A stretch of 64,000 nucleotides of DNA from Pseudaeromonas sp963677375. Lineage in GTDB: Bacteria > Pseudomonadota > Gammaproteobacteria > Enterobacterales > Aeromonadaceae. Both the position numbers and the translations under genes were made by a program. Positions 44,894 to 54,363 of the stretch are shown here, piece after piece. Position 1 is the stretch's first letter. Each line of letters begins with the position of its first letter. The notes beneath the pieces were generated by a model. That model saw nothing but the letters and a program-made list of their open reading frames with translations, made no database searches and was not told the origin of the DNA. The stretch covers positions 226,502 through 290,501 of the forward strand of contig CAXXIF010000019.1 in assembly GCA_963677375.2 (NCBI GenBank). Direction: 5' to 3'.

Positions 44894-47800
44894 ATGAGTC
44901 GAGCCTGGCTATGGATTGGATTACTGGTCGCCTTCACCGGCAGCGCCAAGGAGCTGGTGTTAGTGGATGCCAATCTGGCAGCGCAGATCCAGGCAAAGCC
45001 CGGTGTTGAGCTCAGGCGCCTCAGCGGGCTCGATGATCTGCCCGGTGCCCTGGCCGGTGAGCAGTGGTCCAGGGTCAGCCTCATCAGCCACGGTCAGCCC
45101 GGTGCCCTGCAATTGGGCACAGAGCGGCTCGATCAGGCCTTCCTCGCTGCGCATCCGGACTTTTTGGCGGCATGGAATCATCAACTGACCGCCGACGCCC
45201 AGCTGGAACTGTGGGGCTGTGCAGTGGCCAAGGATCAAGGGCATCAGCTGGTTGATCGCCTCTCAGCTGCCATCGCTCGCCCCGTGTTGGCCTCCACCGA
45301 TGCCACTGGGCCAACTGGCCAGGGAGGCAACCTGAGTCTGGAATATGGCCACGGTCGAGAGCCCGATAGTGCACCGCTCGCTCATCTGCAGCAGCTGCTG
45401 GCGGTGGATTTGACCACCGCCAACTCGGAAAACTTTGATAGCTTGGCCAGTTGCGCGAATTGCATCGCCAACAATCTTTATAACACCGCAACCGTCTTTG
45501 GCAGTTTCAAGGTCTCTGCCACCCCGACCAATAGCCTGTTTATCGAGCCAACAGGCACTGCGACCTTGACTCAGTCACTCACCATACAAGCCCCTAACGT
45601 CGGCAATGTAACGTTTATCCAGGTTGCCAGCAATGGTGGCGGTGGTGATGGCGGCAGCGGCGGTCAATTTCAGCTCAAAAGCATCTATCTGGATGGTTCT
45701 GGAGGCATGACTCCCGATGTGAAGATTCATGCTTTCCGCAATGGAGCTGAGATCGGCTCGGGGACGGTCATCAACCCCTTGGTACCAGGGGTGTTCGACC
45801 TCAGCGCCAACACCGATTTCAATAAAATTGATGCCTTTACCATCACGGCTTCCGACCTGATGATCGTGATGGACGACATCATGGTCGGCGCGCCGCTGAC
45901 CCCCATCACTGTCACCGATGCCCATATCAGTATCAGTGGGGGCACCGGTGGTGTCTTCAAGATTGGTGATACCGTCACCGCCACCTGGAACAATACTGCC
46001 AGCGGCGATAACAACAGTAGTATTACCGGTGTCACAGTGGACTTCAGTCAATTTGGTGGCGGTGCCTCGGTGGCTGCGAGCAACAGCAGTGGTACTTGGA
46101 CGGCCACCTATACCCTGACCGCCGGAGCCATCGATGCCGGTACTCGTAATGTGTCGGTCACGGCGACCAATAGTGATGGCAGCACCACTACGGCTGATAC
46201 CACCAATGCCAGCGTCGATAACATACTGCCGACCGTCACCGATGCGCGTGTCAGTATCAGCGGCGCCAGTGGCTCCGGTGGCGCCTTTAAAATCGGCGAT
46301 ACTGTGACCGCCACCTGGAACAATACCGCTGGGGGCGATAACAACAGCGATACCATCAGCAGTGTGACCGTCGACTTCTCCGGATTTGGCGGTGGCTCTG
46401 CCGTCGTGGCGAGCAATAGCGCAGGTACCTGGACGGCCACCTATCTCTTGACCGCCGGAGCCATCGACGCCAGCAATCGCAATGTGTCGGTCACTGCCAC
46501 CGATAATGCCGGTAACACGACCACCACCGCCGATACTAGCAATGCGACGGTAGATACAGTGGCACCGACGGTGACGAGCGTTGCAGTACCTACCAATGGC
46601 ACCTACACCACGGGCCAGGGTCTTGATTTCACGGTCAATTTCGATGATGTGGTGAATGTCACCGGCACACCACGTATTGCTTTGACGCTGGGCAGCAGTA
46701 CTGTCTACGCCAACTATGTCAGCGGCGGTGGCTCTTCTGCGCTGACCTTCCGTCACACGGTACAAGCCGGTGAGAACGATGTCGATGGCATCAGCGTTGG
46801 CGCTTTGTCGGCCAATGGCGGCACGCTTCAGGATGATAACGGTAACAATGCAACCTTAACGCTGAACAGCGTGGGCAGCACCAGTAGCGTGCTGGTGGAT
46901 ACCACAGCCCCGACGGTGACGAGCGTTGCAGTACCTGCCAATGGTACCTACACCACGGGGCAGAGCCTTGATTTCACGGTCAATTTCGATGATTTGGTGA
47001 ACGTCACCGGCACACCCCGTATTGCTTTGACGCTGGGCAGCAGTACGGTTTACGCCAGCTATGTCGGCGGCGGTGGTTCTTCGCTCCTGACCTTCCGTTA
47101 CACGGTACAAGCCGGAGATAACGATAGTGATGGCATCAGCGTTGGCGCTTTGTCGGCCAATGGCGGCACGCTTAAGGATGATTACGGTAACAATGCAACC
47201 TTAACGCTAAACAGTGTGGGCAGTACCAGTAGTGTGCTGGTGGATACCACAGCGCCGACGGTGAATAGTGTCTCGGTGCCAGCCAATAGCACCTACACCA
47301 CAGGCCAGAATCTTGCCTTTACGGTCAATTTCAGTGAAGCGGTCACAGTCGATACCAGCGGTGGCACACCACGCCTGGCGATGACGCTGGGCAGTAGCAC
47401 TGTATATGCATCCTATGCTAGCGGCAGCGGTACTTCGGCGCTGACCTTCAGTTACACGGTACAAGCCGGAGATAACGATAGTGATGGCATCAGCGTTGGC
47501 GCTTTGTCGGCCAATGGCGGCACGCTTAAGGATGCTGCCGGTAACAATGCAACCTTAACGCTGAACAGCGTGGGCAGTACCAGTAACGTGCTTGTGGATA
47601 CCACAGCACCGACGGTGACGAGCGTCTCGGTGCCAGCCAATGGCACCTACACCACAGGTCAGAGTCTTGATTTCACGGTCAATTTCGATGAGGCAGTGAC
47701 GGTCACCGGCACACCACGTATGGCTTTGACGCTGGGCAGCAGTACTGTCTACGCCAACTATGTCAGCGGCAGCGGGTCGTCTGCGCTGACCTTCCGTCAC

Positions 47801-50800
47801 ACAGTTGGTGCTGTGGAAAATGATGCCGATGGCATCACGGTCGGTGCTCTAGGCCTCAATAGTGGAACGCTGAAGGACGCTGCTGGCAACGATGCCACGC
47901 TGACACTGAACAGTGTGGGCAGTACCAGTAACGTGCTTGTGGATACCACAGCACCGACGGTGACGAGCGTCTCGGTGCCCGCCAATGGCACCTACACCAC
48001 AGGTCAGAGTCTCGATTTCACGGTCAATTTCGATGAGGCAGTGACGGTCGATACCAGCGGCGGCACACCGCGCCTGGCATTGACGCTGGGCAGCAATACC
48101 GTCTATGCCGATTATCTCAGCGGCAGTGGCACTTCGGTCCTGACGTTGCGGTACACGGTACAAGCTGGAGACAACGATAGTGATGGCATCAGCGTTGGCG
48201 CTGTGTCGGCAAATGGCGGCACGCTCAAAGATGCGGCGGGCAATGATGCGACGCTGACGCTGAACAGTGTTGGCAGCACCAGCGGTGTGCTGGTCGATAC
48301 TTCTGCGCCGACGGTGAACAGTGTGACGGTGCCCGCCAATGGCACCTACACCACAGGTCAGAGTCTTGATTTCACGGTCAATTTCGATGAGGCGGTGACG
48401 GTCGATACCAGCGGCGGCACACCGCGTCTGGCGTTGACGCTGGGCGGCAGTACTGTTTATGCCGCGTATGTCAGCGGCAGCGGCGGTTCGGCACTGAACT
48501 TCAGTTATACGGTGCAGGCCGGTGATAATGACAGCGACGGCATCAGTGTGGGTAGCCTGTCTACCAACAGCGGCACCCTCAAGGATGCGGCGGGCAATGA
48601 TGCCTCGCTGACGCTGAACAGTGTGGGCAGTACCAGTAACGTGCTTGTGGATACCACAGCACCGACGGTGACGAGCGTCTCGGTGCCAGCCAATGGCACC
48701 TACACCACAGGTCAGAGTCTTGATTTCACGGTCAATTTCGATGAGGCAGTGACGGTCACCGGCACACCACGTATGGCTTTGACGCTGGGCAGCAGTACTG
48801 TCTACGCCAACTATGTCAGCGGCAGCGGGTCGTCTGCGCTGACCTTCCGTCACACAGTTGGTGCTGTGGAAAATGATGCCGATGGCATCACGGTCGGTGC
48901 TCTAGGCCTCAATAGTGGAACGCTGAAGGACGCTGCTGGCAACGATGCCACGCTGACACTGAACAGTGTGGGCAGTACCAGTAACGTGCTTGTGGATACC
49001 ACAGCACCGACGGTGACGAGCGTCTCGGTGCCAGCCAATGGCACCTACACCACAGGTCAGAGTCTTGATTTCACGGTCAATTTCGATGAGGCAGTGACGG
49101 TCGATACCAGCGGCGGCACACCGCGCCTGGCATTGACGCTGGGCAGCAATACCGTCTATGCCGATTATCTCAGCGGCAGTGGCACTTCGGTCCTGACGTT
49201 GCGGTACACGGTACAAGCTGGAGACAACGATAGTGATGGCATCAGCGTTGGCGCTGTGTCGGCAAATGGCGGCACGCTCAAAGATGCGGCGGGCAATGAT
49301 GCGACGCTGACGCTGAACAGTGTTGGCAGCACCAGCGGTGTGCTGGTCGATACTTCTGCGCCGACGGTGAACAGTGTGACGGTGCCCGCCAATGGCACCT
49401 ACACCACAGGTCAGAGTCTTGATTTCACGGTCAATTTCGATGAGGCAGTGACGGTCGATACCAGCGGCGGCACACCGCGCCTGGCATTGACGCTGGGCAG
49501 CAATACCGTCTATGCCGATTATCTCAGCGGCAGTGGCACTTCGGTCCTGACGTTGCGGTACACGGTACAAGCTGGAGACAACGATAGTGATGGCATCAGC
49601 GTTGGCGCTGTGTCGGCAAATGGCGGCACGCTCAAAGATGCGGCGGGCAATGATGCGACGCTGACGCTGAACAGTGTTGGCAGCACCAGCGGTGTGCTGG
49701 TCGATACTTCTGCGCCGACGGTGAACAGTGTGACGGTGCCCGCCAATGGCACCTACACCACAGGTCAGAGTCTCGATTTCACGGTCAATTTTAGTAAAGC
49801 CGTGATGGTAGACATCAGCGGTGGCACACCGCGTCTGGCATTGACGCTGGGCAGTAGTACCGTCTATGCCAACTATATCAGTGGCAGCGGGACATCTGCG
49901 TTGATCTTCCGCCACACAATTGGTGCTGGGGAGAACGATGCCGATGGCATCACGGTCGGAGTTTTGAGTCTCAACAACGGCACCCTCAAGGATGCTGCTG
50001 GCAACAATGCAACGCTGGCGCTTAATGGTGTTGCCAGTACTAATAGCGTGTTGGTGGATGCTTTAGCGCCGTCGCTCAGCAGTAGTTCACCAAGCGATGG
50101 TGCTAGTGATGTGGCCTACAATGCCAACCTAGTGCTGACTTTCAATGAGGCGGTTAGTGCTGGCAGTGGAACCCTGGATATCTATGATGCGGCTGATGAT
50201 AGCTTGCTGGAGTCAAACAATGTCGGCTCGGCTCGTGTCAGCTTTACGGGGAACAGCATCACGTTGGATCCGCAAGCCAGCCTGACGCCAACACACAGCT
50301 ACTATGTGCAGATTAGCAACCAAGCCATTCAGGATATGGCGGGTAACTATTATGCCGGTATCCATGATAAGAGCAGCCTGAATTTCTCAGTGGCCAATGC
50401 GGCACCAGTAGCACAAGCGGATACCGGGACAACACAAGAAGATACTGGCGTACAGTTCAATGTTACGGCAAATGATTTAGACTCGGACGGCGCTCTTAAC
50501 ATGGCCAGCGTTAGTGTGATGACGGCTCCTGCTCATGGCTCGACCAGTATTGATACTGGCACCGGCGTCATTACTTACATGCCGGCTGCTAACTACAACG
50601 GTAGCGACAGTTTTACGTATCGCGTTCAGGATATCTATGGCAGTAGTTCGAATGTGGCTACGGTTTCTGTCACGATTTTTGCGGTCAATGATGCGCCTCA
50701 AGCAGTGGGTGATGTCGCCTCCACGACAGAAGATACTCAGGTAACGGTCGATGTATTGGCTAATGACAGTGATATTGATACTGGCGACAGTCTGGATCCT

Positions 50801-53800
50801 GCCTCGCTGACCCTAGTGACATCGCCGATTCATGGTACGGTCCAGATCAGTAATGGTCAGCTCAGGTATGCGCCGGCAGACAATTTTAATGGCAGCGACT
50901 CGTTCAGCTATACCGTTGCTGATCAGATGGGGGCCGTTTCAAACGTGGCTGATGTGATGATCAATGTCGGCAGCAGTAACGATGCCCCGATAGCCACCAG
51001 TGACAGTGTGACCACGGATGAAGATAACGCGGTAATGGTGGATGTGCTCGCCAATGACAGCGACGTAGATGGCAGCTTGGTTCCGGCCAGCGTTTCGGTG
51101 CTTGTGCCGCCGACTCATGGTCAGGTCAGCTTGAATGCTCAGACCGGGCATCTAATTTATACGCCGGTGGCTAACTATTACGGCAGTGACAGTTTTGGTT
51201 ATGTGGTACAGGACAATGAAGGCCTTGTGTCGAATCAGGCCAATGTTGCGATCACGATCCGTAGTGTCAATGATGCTCCAGTAGCGGCCAATAACAGTGT
51301 TACGTTGCTGGAAGATGCTAGTTTAAACATCAATGTGCTGGGTAATGATAGCGATGTCGATGGTATCCTGATTCCATCCAGCCTGGAGTTAGTATCTCTG
51401 CCAGCACATGGTGTGGTGACGCTCAATGCTGTGGATGGCAGCGTGCGTTATACCCCGGCGAACGATGCGGTTGGCGATGACAACTTCACCTATCGGGTAC
51501 TGGATGATCAGGGGGCCTGGTCGAATATCGCGACGGTCGCATTGACGATCCAGCCAGTGAATGACACTCCGTTGGCCAATGCAGATCAAGCTACATTGGA
51601 CGAAGATTCATCACTCACATTGGCTGTATTGGCCAACGACAGTGACATTGATGGCAGCCTGCAAGGGGTTGTCATTGTGGCTCAACCTGAGTCTGGCTCT
51701 GTTGTGGTCGGTAGTGATGGGCAAGTGACCTATACACCGGCAGCGAATTTCAATGGCGTGGATAGTTTCAGTTATCAGGCAGTCGATAATGAAGGTGCTG
51801 TATCTGTAGCTGCAATGGTTAACCTGACGGTCAGAGCGGTAAACGATGCACCGACGATCAGTGGTAACGGGGCCGCGACATTGTTGGAAGGCGGCAGTTA
51901 TCATTTTGTCCCCGCCCTCGCGGATGTGGATGGCAATGCGCTCACAGTGACGGCGGCTGGTTTGCCGAGCTGGCTTAGTCTCAACCGCCAGACCGGGGAA
52001 CTCAATGGTAGTCCGGTAATCGGCCAGGCGGGTCAATATGGGGGGATTGTACTGACGGTCAGTGATGGGGTGACACAAACCAGTTTGCCTGCGTTTGCGC
52101 TGACGGTGTTACCGGATACGGATGGTGATGGTATTGCCAACGGTGTTGATAATGACGATGACAACGATGGCATGACTGATAGCTATGAATCAGAACACGG
52201 CTTTAATTCGCTGGACCCAACCGATGGTGCCGCAGATGCCGATCAGGATGGTGTTAGCAATCAGCAGGAGTCTGTTGATGGCACCAATCCGCACGATGCC
52301 AGCGATTACGTCGATACTGTTGCTCCTGTGATGTCTGCTCCGACCGATGTGACCGTCGATGCAAGAGGGTTATTTACGCCGGTGACTGTGCGTAAGCTAC
52401 TGGGGCTGGCTGATTCTGTCAGCGATGATGAAGTGGCCGCCGCGTTGCGCGCGCGCTCCAGTGACAATATCGACGGCAGTGCTTGTTGCAGTGTGACTAT
52501 TGATGGTTTGAGTCATGGTCAGCTGTTGTTGGCCCCGGGGAGTCACAAGGTGATCTACCGGACCACTGATCACAAGGGTAATATCGGGACCGTCTCTCAG
52601 TTGGTTCGAGTTCGTCCGCTGGTATCAATGAGCAAAGATCAGCTGGCAGTGCCGGGTCAGACGTTGAGCTTCCGCATCATCCTTAATGGTCCGGCGCCGG
52701 ATTATCCGTTCACTGTTCCCTATGTGATCGATAACAGCACGACTTTGCCAGCGGATCAGTACTCGCTGCAGGCGGGCAGTGTTACCTTCACATCTGGACA
52801 GACGGCACTCAGGGTTCCGGTCACGTTGGGGAATGATGCTGCCGCAAGCGGCGATCAGACTCTGGTGGTCCGGCTGGATGACCGGACAACCGACGAACAG
52901 GATTTGGCTGCTGGCTATGATCCTGCGGCGCCGGATATCCATGACATCAATGCGGGCGCCAAGAGCAGCCTAGTGATGACAGTTACGCCTGGTAACGTAG
53001 CGCCCGAGGTTAACTTGTCTCTACATCAAGATGGTATTTCCACGATGGAGGTGGCTGTCGGTGGTGGTCCTGTCACGCTGGATGCCGAGGTGCAGGATGC
53101 GAATGTGGGTGATACTCACACCTTCGACTGGAGCGGCAGCGACAGTACATTAATCGACTCGGACGGTAATGCCTCTGATCGGCATCTAGTGTTTGATCCT
53201 ACCGGTTTGAATGAGGGCCTTCACTTGGCGCAGGTCACGGTGACCGACTCGCAAGGGGCATCAGCGGTACGCAAGATGTATTTCCGTGTTGTCACTGCGT
53301 TGCCGGAGTTGTCTGCAGATGCAGACACCGACGGGGATGGCCTCAGTGATCTGCAAGAAGGCATGACTGATAGTGATGGGGACGGCATCGTCGATTATCT
53401 CGACAATCTGTCAGCTCTCAACCTGTTGCCAGAAGCGCTCGCTACTACTGAGGCATTCGTCATGGAGTGCGAACCTGGTGTTCTGTGCCGTCTGGGACAA
53501 TACGCCCTACTGAACGGGTCCAGCGGCAGTCGCTTGCTGGAGAGTGAACTGGCGTTGCTAACGGACTCCCATCAGGACGGTCGCTTTACGCCGGTGGGGG
53601 GGCTCTTCGATTTCGAGATCGCAGATTTGCCGATTGCGGGCCAGAGCGTCAAGGTGGTTATTCCACTAAACGAGGTGATCCCGGCCAATGCCGTTTATCG
53701 TAAGTACCAAGATGGTCAATGGCGGACGTTTGTGGAAGATGACAACAACCAGTTGCATTCGGCCCCGGGAAGTTTGGGATACTGCCCTCCACCAGGCGAT

Positions 53801-54043
53801 GCTCAATGGACTCCGGGGCTGACAGCGGGTGACTATTGTGTGCAGTTGACTCTCGAGGATGGTGGTCCGAACGATGCGGATGGTGTTGTTAACGCCAATG
53901 TCGAAGATCCGGGTGCTGTTTCGGTCGCCAAGACCGGCACGCATAATGGAGGTGGAGCTATGGGTTGGTTCAGTATTCTAGTATTGGGAGCGGCTTGGCA
54001 AGGAAGACGGGGCGCCCGTGGTGGCCGGTCATCCGCAGGCTAA
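44894..54043 (+). CDS. Giant DUF4347 repeat protein with GlyGly-CTERM-like tail
   Basis: A 3049-residue secreted protein. Order: signal peptide (1-18); DUF4347-like domain (about 20-170, LISHGQPGALQLG and LWGCAVAKDQG); two Ig-like repeats (about 338-552); ten 115/118-residue repeats (553-1720, each opening APTVxSVxVPANGTYTTGQ); a Big-type domain; five cadherin-like repeats (about 1836-2320, VNDAP linkers). A putative-Ig domain and an acidic DxDxDG calcium-binding segment (about 2406-2475) follow. The C-terminus has GGG, a hydrophobic helix (MGWFSILVLGAAW) and a basic end, resembling GlyGly-CTERM signals processed by rhombosortase and exported by type II secretion. GAGGAG precedes the ATG. It is probably an adhesin or surface fibre; its link with the collar proteins is inferred from position. 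Confidence 0.88.
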   Translation: MSRAWLWIGLLVAFTGSAKELVLVDANLAAQIQAKPGVELRRLSGLDDLPGALAGEQWSRVSLISHGQPGALQLGTERLDQAFLAAHPDFLAAWNHQLTADAQLELWGCAVAKDQGHQLVDRLSAAIARPVLASTDATGPTGQGGNLSLEYGHGREPDSAPLAHLQQLLAVDLTTANSENFDSLASCANCIANNLYNTATVFGSFKVSATPTNSLFIEPTGTATLTQSLTIQAPNVGNVTFIQVASNGGGGDGGSGGQFQLKSIYLDGSGGMTPDVKIHAFRNGAEIGSGTVINPLVPGVFDLSANTDFNKIDAFTITASDLMIVMDDIMVGAPLTPITVTDAHISISGGTGGVFKIGDTVTATWNNTASGDNNSSITGVTVDFSQFGGGASVAASNSSGTWTATYTLTAGAIDAGTRNVSVTATNSDGSTTTADTTNASVDNILPTVTDARVSISGASGSGGAFKIGDTVTATWNNTAGGDNNSDTISSVTVDFSGFGGGSAVVASNSAGTWTATYLLTAGAIDASNRNVSVTATDNAGNTTTTADTSNATVDTVAPTVTSVAVPTNGTYTTGQGLDFTVNFDDVVNVTGTPRIALTLGSSTVYANYVSGGGSSALTFRHTVQAGENDVDGISVGALSANGGTLQDDNGNNATLTLNSVGSTSSVLVDTTAPTVTSVAVPANGTYTTGQSLDFTVNFDDLVNVTGTPRIALTLGSSTVYASYVGGGGSSLLTFRYTVQAGDNDSDGISVGALSANGGTLKDDYGNNATLTLNSVGSTSSVLVDTTAPTVNSVSVPANSTYTTGQNLAFTVNFSEAVTVDTSGGTPRLAMTLGSSTVYASYASGSGTSALTFSYTVQAGDNDSDGISVGALSANGGTLKDAAGNNATLTLNSVGSTSNVLVDTTAPTVTSVSVPANGTYTTGQSLDFTVNFDEAVTVTGTPRMALTLGSSTVYANYVSGSGSSALTFRHTVGAVENDADGITVGALGLNSGTLKDAAGNDATLTLNSVGSTSNVLVDTTAPTVTSVSVPANGTYTTGQSLDFTVNFDEAVTVDTSGGTPRLALTLGSNTVYADYLSGSGTSVLTLRYTVQAGDNDSDGISVGAVSANGGTLKDAAGNDATLTLNSVGSTSGVLVDTSAPTVNSVTVPANGTYTTGQSLDFTVNFDEAVTVDTSGGTPRLALTLGGSTVYAAYVSGSGGSALNFSYTVQAGDNDSDGISVGSLSTNSGTLKDAAGNDASLTLNSVGSTSNVLVDTTAPTVTSVSVPANGTYTTGQSLDFTVNFDEAVTVTGTPRMALTLGSSTVYANYVSGSGSSALTFRHTVGAVENDADGITVGALGLNSGTLKDAAGNDATLTLNSVGSTSNVLVDTTAPTVTSVSVPANGTYTTGQSLDFTVNFDEAVTVDTSGGTPRLALTLGSNTVYADYLSGSGTSVLTLRYTVQAGDNDSDGISVGAVSANGGTLKDAAGNDATLTLNSVGSTSGVLVDTSAPTVNSVTVPANGTYTTGQSLDFTVNFDEAVTVDTSGGTPRLALTLGSNTVYADYLSGSGTSVLTLRYTVQAGDNDSDGISVGAVSANGGTLKDAAGNDATLTLNSVGSTSGVLVDTSAPTVNSVTVPANGTYTTGQSLDFTVNFSKAVMVDISGGTPRLALTLGSSTVYANYISGSGTSALIFRHTIGAGENDADGITVGVLSLNNGTLKDAAGNNATLALNGVASTNSVLVDALAPSLSSSSPSDGASDVAYNANLVLTFNEAVSAGSGTLDIYDAADDSLLESNNVGSARVSFTGNSITLDPQASLTPTHSYYVQISNQAIQDMAGNYYAGIHDKSSLNFSVANAAPVAQADTGTTQEDTGVQFNVTANDLDSDGALNMASVSVMTAPAHGSTSIDTGTGVITYMPAANYNGSDSFTYRVQDIYGSSSNVATVSVTIFAVNDAPQAVGDVASTTEDTQVTVDVLANDSDIDTGDSLDPASLTLVTSPIHGTVQISNGQLRYAPADNFNGSDSFSYTVADQMGAVSNVADVMINVGSSNDAPIATSDSVTTDEDNAVMVDVLANDSDVDGSLVPASVSVLVPPTHGQVSLNAQTGHLIYTPVANYYGSDSFGYVVQDNEGLVSNQANVAITIRSVNDAPVAANNSVTLLEDASLNINVLGNDSDVDGILIPSSLELVSLPAHGVVTLNAVDGSVRYTPANDAVGDDNFTYRVLDDQGAWSNIATVALTIQPVNDTPLANADQATLDEDSSLTLAVLANDSDIDGSLQGVVIVAQPESGSVVVGSDGQVTYTPAANFNGVDSFSYQAVDNEGAVSVAAMVNLTVRAVNDAPTISGNGAATLLEGGSYHFVPALADVDGNALTVTAAGLPSWLSLNRQTGELNGSPVIGQAGQYGGIVLTVSDGVTQTSLPAFALTVLPDTDGDGIANGVDNDDDNDGMTDSYESEHGFNSLDPTDGAADADQDGVSNQQESVDGTNPHDASDYVDTVAPVMSAPTDVTVDARGLFTPVTVRKLLGLADSVSDDEVAAALRARSSDNIDGSACCSVTIDGLSHGQLLLAPGSHKVIYRTTDHKGNIGTVSQLVRVRPLVSMSKDQLAVPGQTLSFRIILNGPAPDYPFTVPYVIDNSTTLPADQYSLQAGSVTFTSGQTALRVPVTLGNDAAASGDQTLVVRLDDRTTDEQDLAAGYDPAAPDIHDINAGAKSSLVMTVTPGNVAPEVNLSLHQDGISTMEVAVGGGPVTLDAEVQDANVGDTHTFDWSGSDSTLIDSDGNASDRHLVFDPTGLNEGLHLAQVTVTDSQGASAVRKMYFRVVTALPELSADADTDGDGLSDLQEGMTDSDGDGIVDYLDNLSALNLLPEALATTEAFVMECEPGVLCRLGQYALLNGSSGSRLLESELALLTDSHQDGRFTPVGGLFDFEIADLPIAGQSVKVVIPLNEVIPANAVYRKYQDGQWRTFVEDDNNQLHSAPGSLGYCPPPGDAQWTPGLTAGDYCVQLTLEDGGPNDADGVVNANVEDPGAVSVAKTGTHNGGGAMGWFSILVLGAAWQGRRGARGGRSSAG
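46550..50053 (+). repeat. Ten tandem 345/354-base repeats in the DUF4347 gene
   Basis: Repeat starts (GTx GAT codons) are at 46550, 46895, 47240, 47594, 47939, 48293, 48647, 48992, 49346 and 49700, giving lengths of 345 or 354 bases; the three extra codons are DTSGG-type insertions. Units 4-5 (47594-48292) and 7-8 (48647-49345) are almost identical in DNA at an offset of 1053 bases. The body of unit 9 also matches unit 8. This indicates recent expansion or gene conversion and is a likely assembly trouble spot. Confidence 0.93.
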
Positions 54044-54076
54044 TTTCTTCTTGCTACCTCAATGTGATTCCATATG

Positions 54077-54104
54077 AAAACACCGGCCCAAGTGCCGGTG
54101 TTTT
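54077..54104 (+). terminator. Intrinsic terminator after the DUF4347 gene
   Basis: Eleven-base stem AAAACACCGGC (54077-54087) and GCCGGTGTTTT (54094-54104), loop CCAAGT, ending in a T run. It is 34 bases past the stop. Confidence 0.85.
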
Positions 54105-54272
54105 GTTATGCGCTCTTGGCTGTGATGGCCAATAGCCTCAGTGCTGAATCGATTTCTTATTTTGCGAGTGCAGACTGCACTATCATTTTGCAAATTGAGA
54201 GTAATTCGCATCGAATGGCTGGAAAAACTAAATAAAACCATTGGCTGTTAGGGTAATGTAACAAAATTGTTG

Positions 54273-54289
54273 TTGGCATGATCGCTGCT
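54273..54289 (+). promoter_or_regulatory. Candidate sigma-54 promoter of the chemoreceptor gene
   Basis: TTGGCATGATCGCTGCT has the GG-N10-GC spacing and matches the -24/-12 consensus with two changes. It lies 75 bases before the ATG of the PAS chemoreceptor. The surrounding 54105-54363 stretch contains nothing else I can support. Confidence 0.5.
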
Positions 54290-54363
54290 TAGAGTCCTGT
54301 CACCCAGCACAGACTGTCGCTTGTTGCTTCAGCCCCCATTCGTTTTATGTCAGGAGCAGTTTG

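Noticed and set aside
45575..46765. Long minus-strand frame opposite the giant gene (396 codons)
   Set aside because: It is the mirror of the repeated Thr/Gly/Ser-rich coding sequence; its translation is His/Arg/Gly-rich low complexity and repeats with the plus-strand units.
47849..49915. Two minus-strand frames of over 330 codons within the repeat array
   Set aside because: They follow the repeat period exactly and have no start signals or recognisable domains; they are shadows of the plus-strand repeats.
46550..50053. CRISPR or satellite array
   Set aside because: Units are 345/354 bases, in frame, and encode a coherent protein domain.
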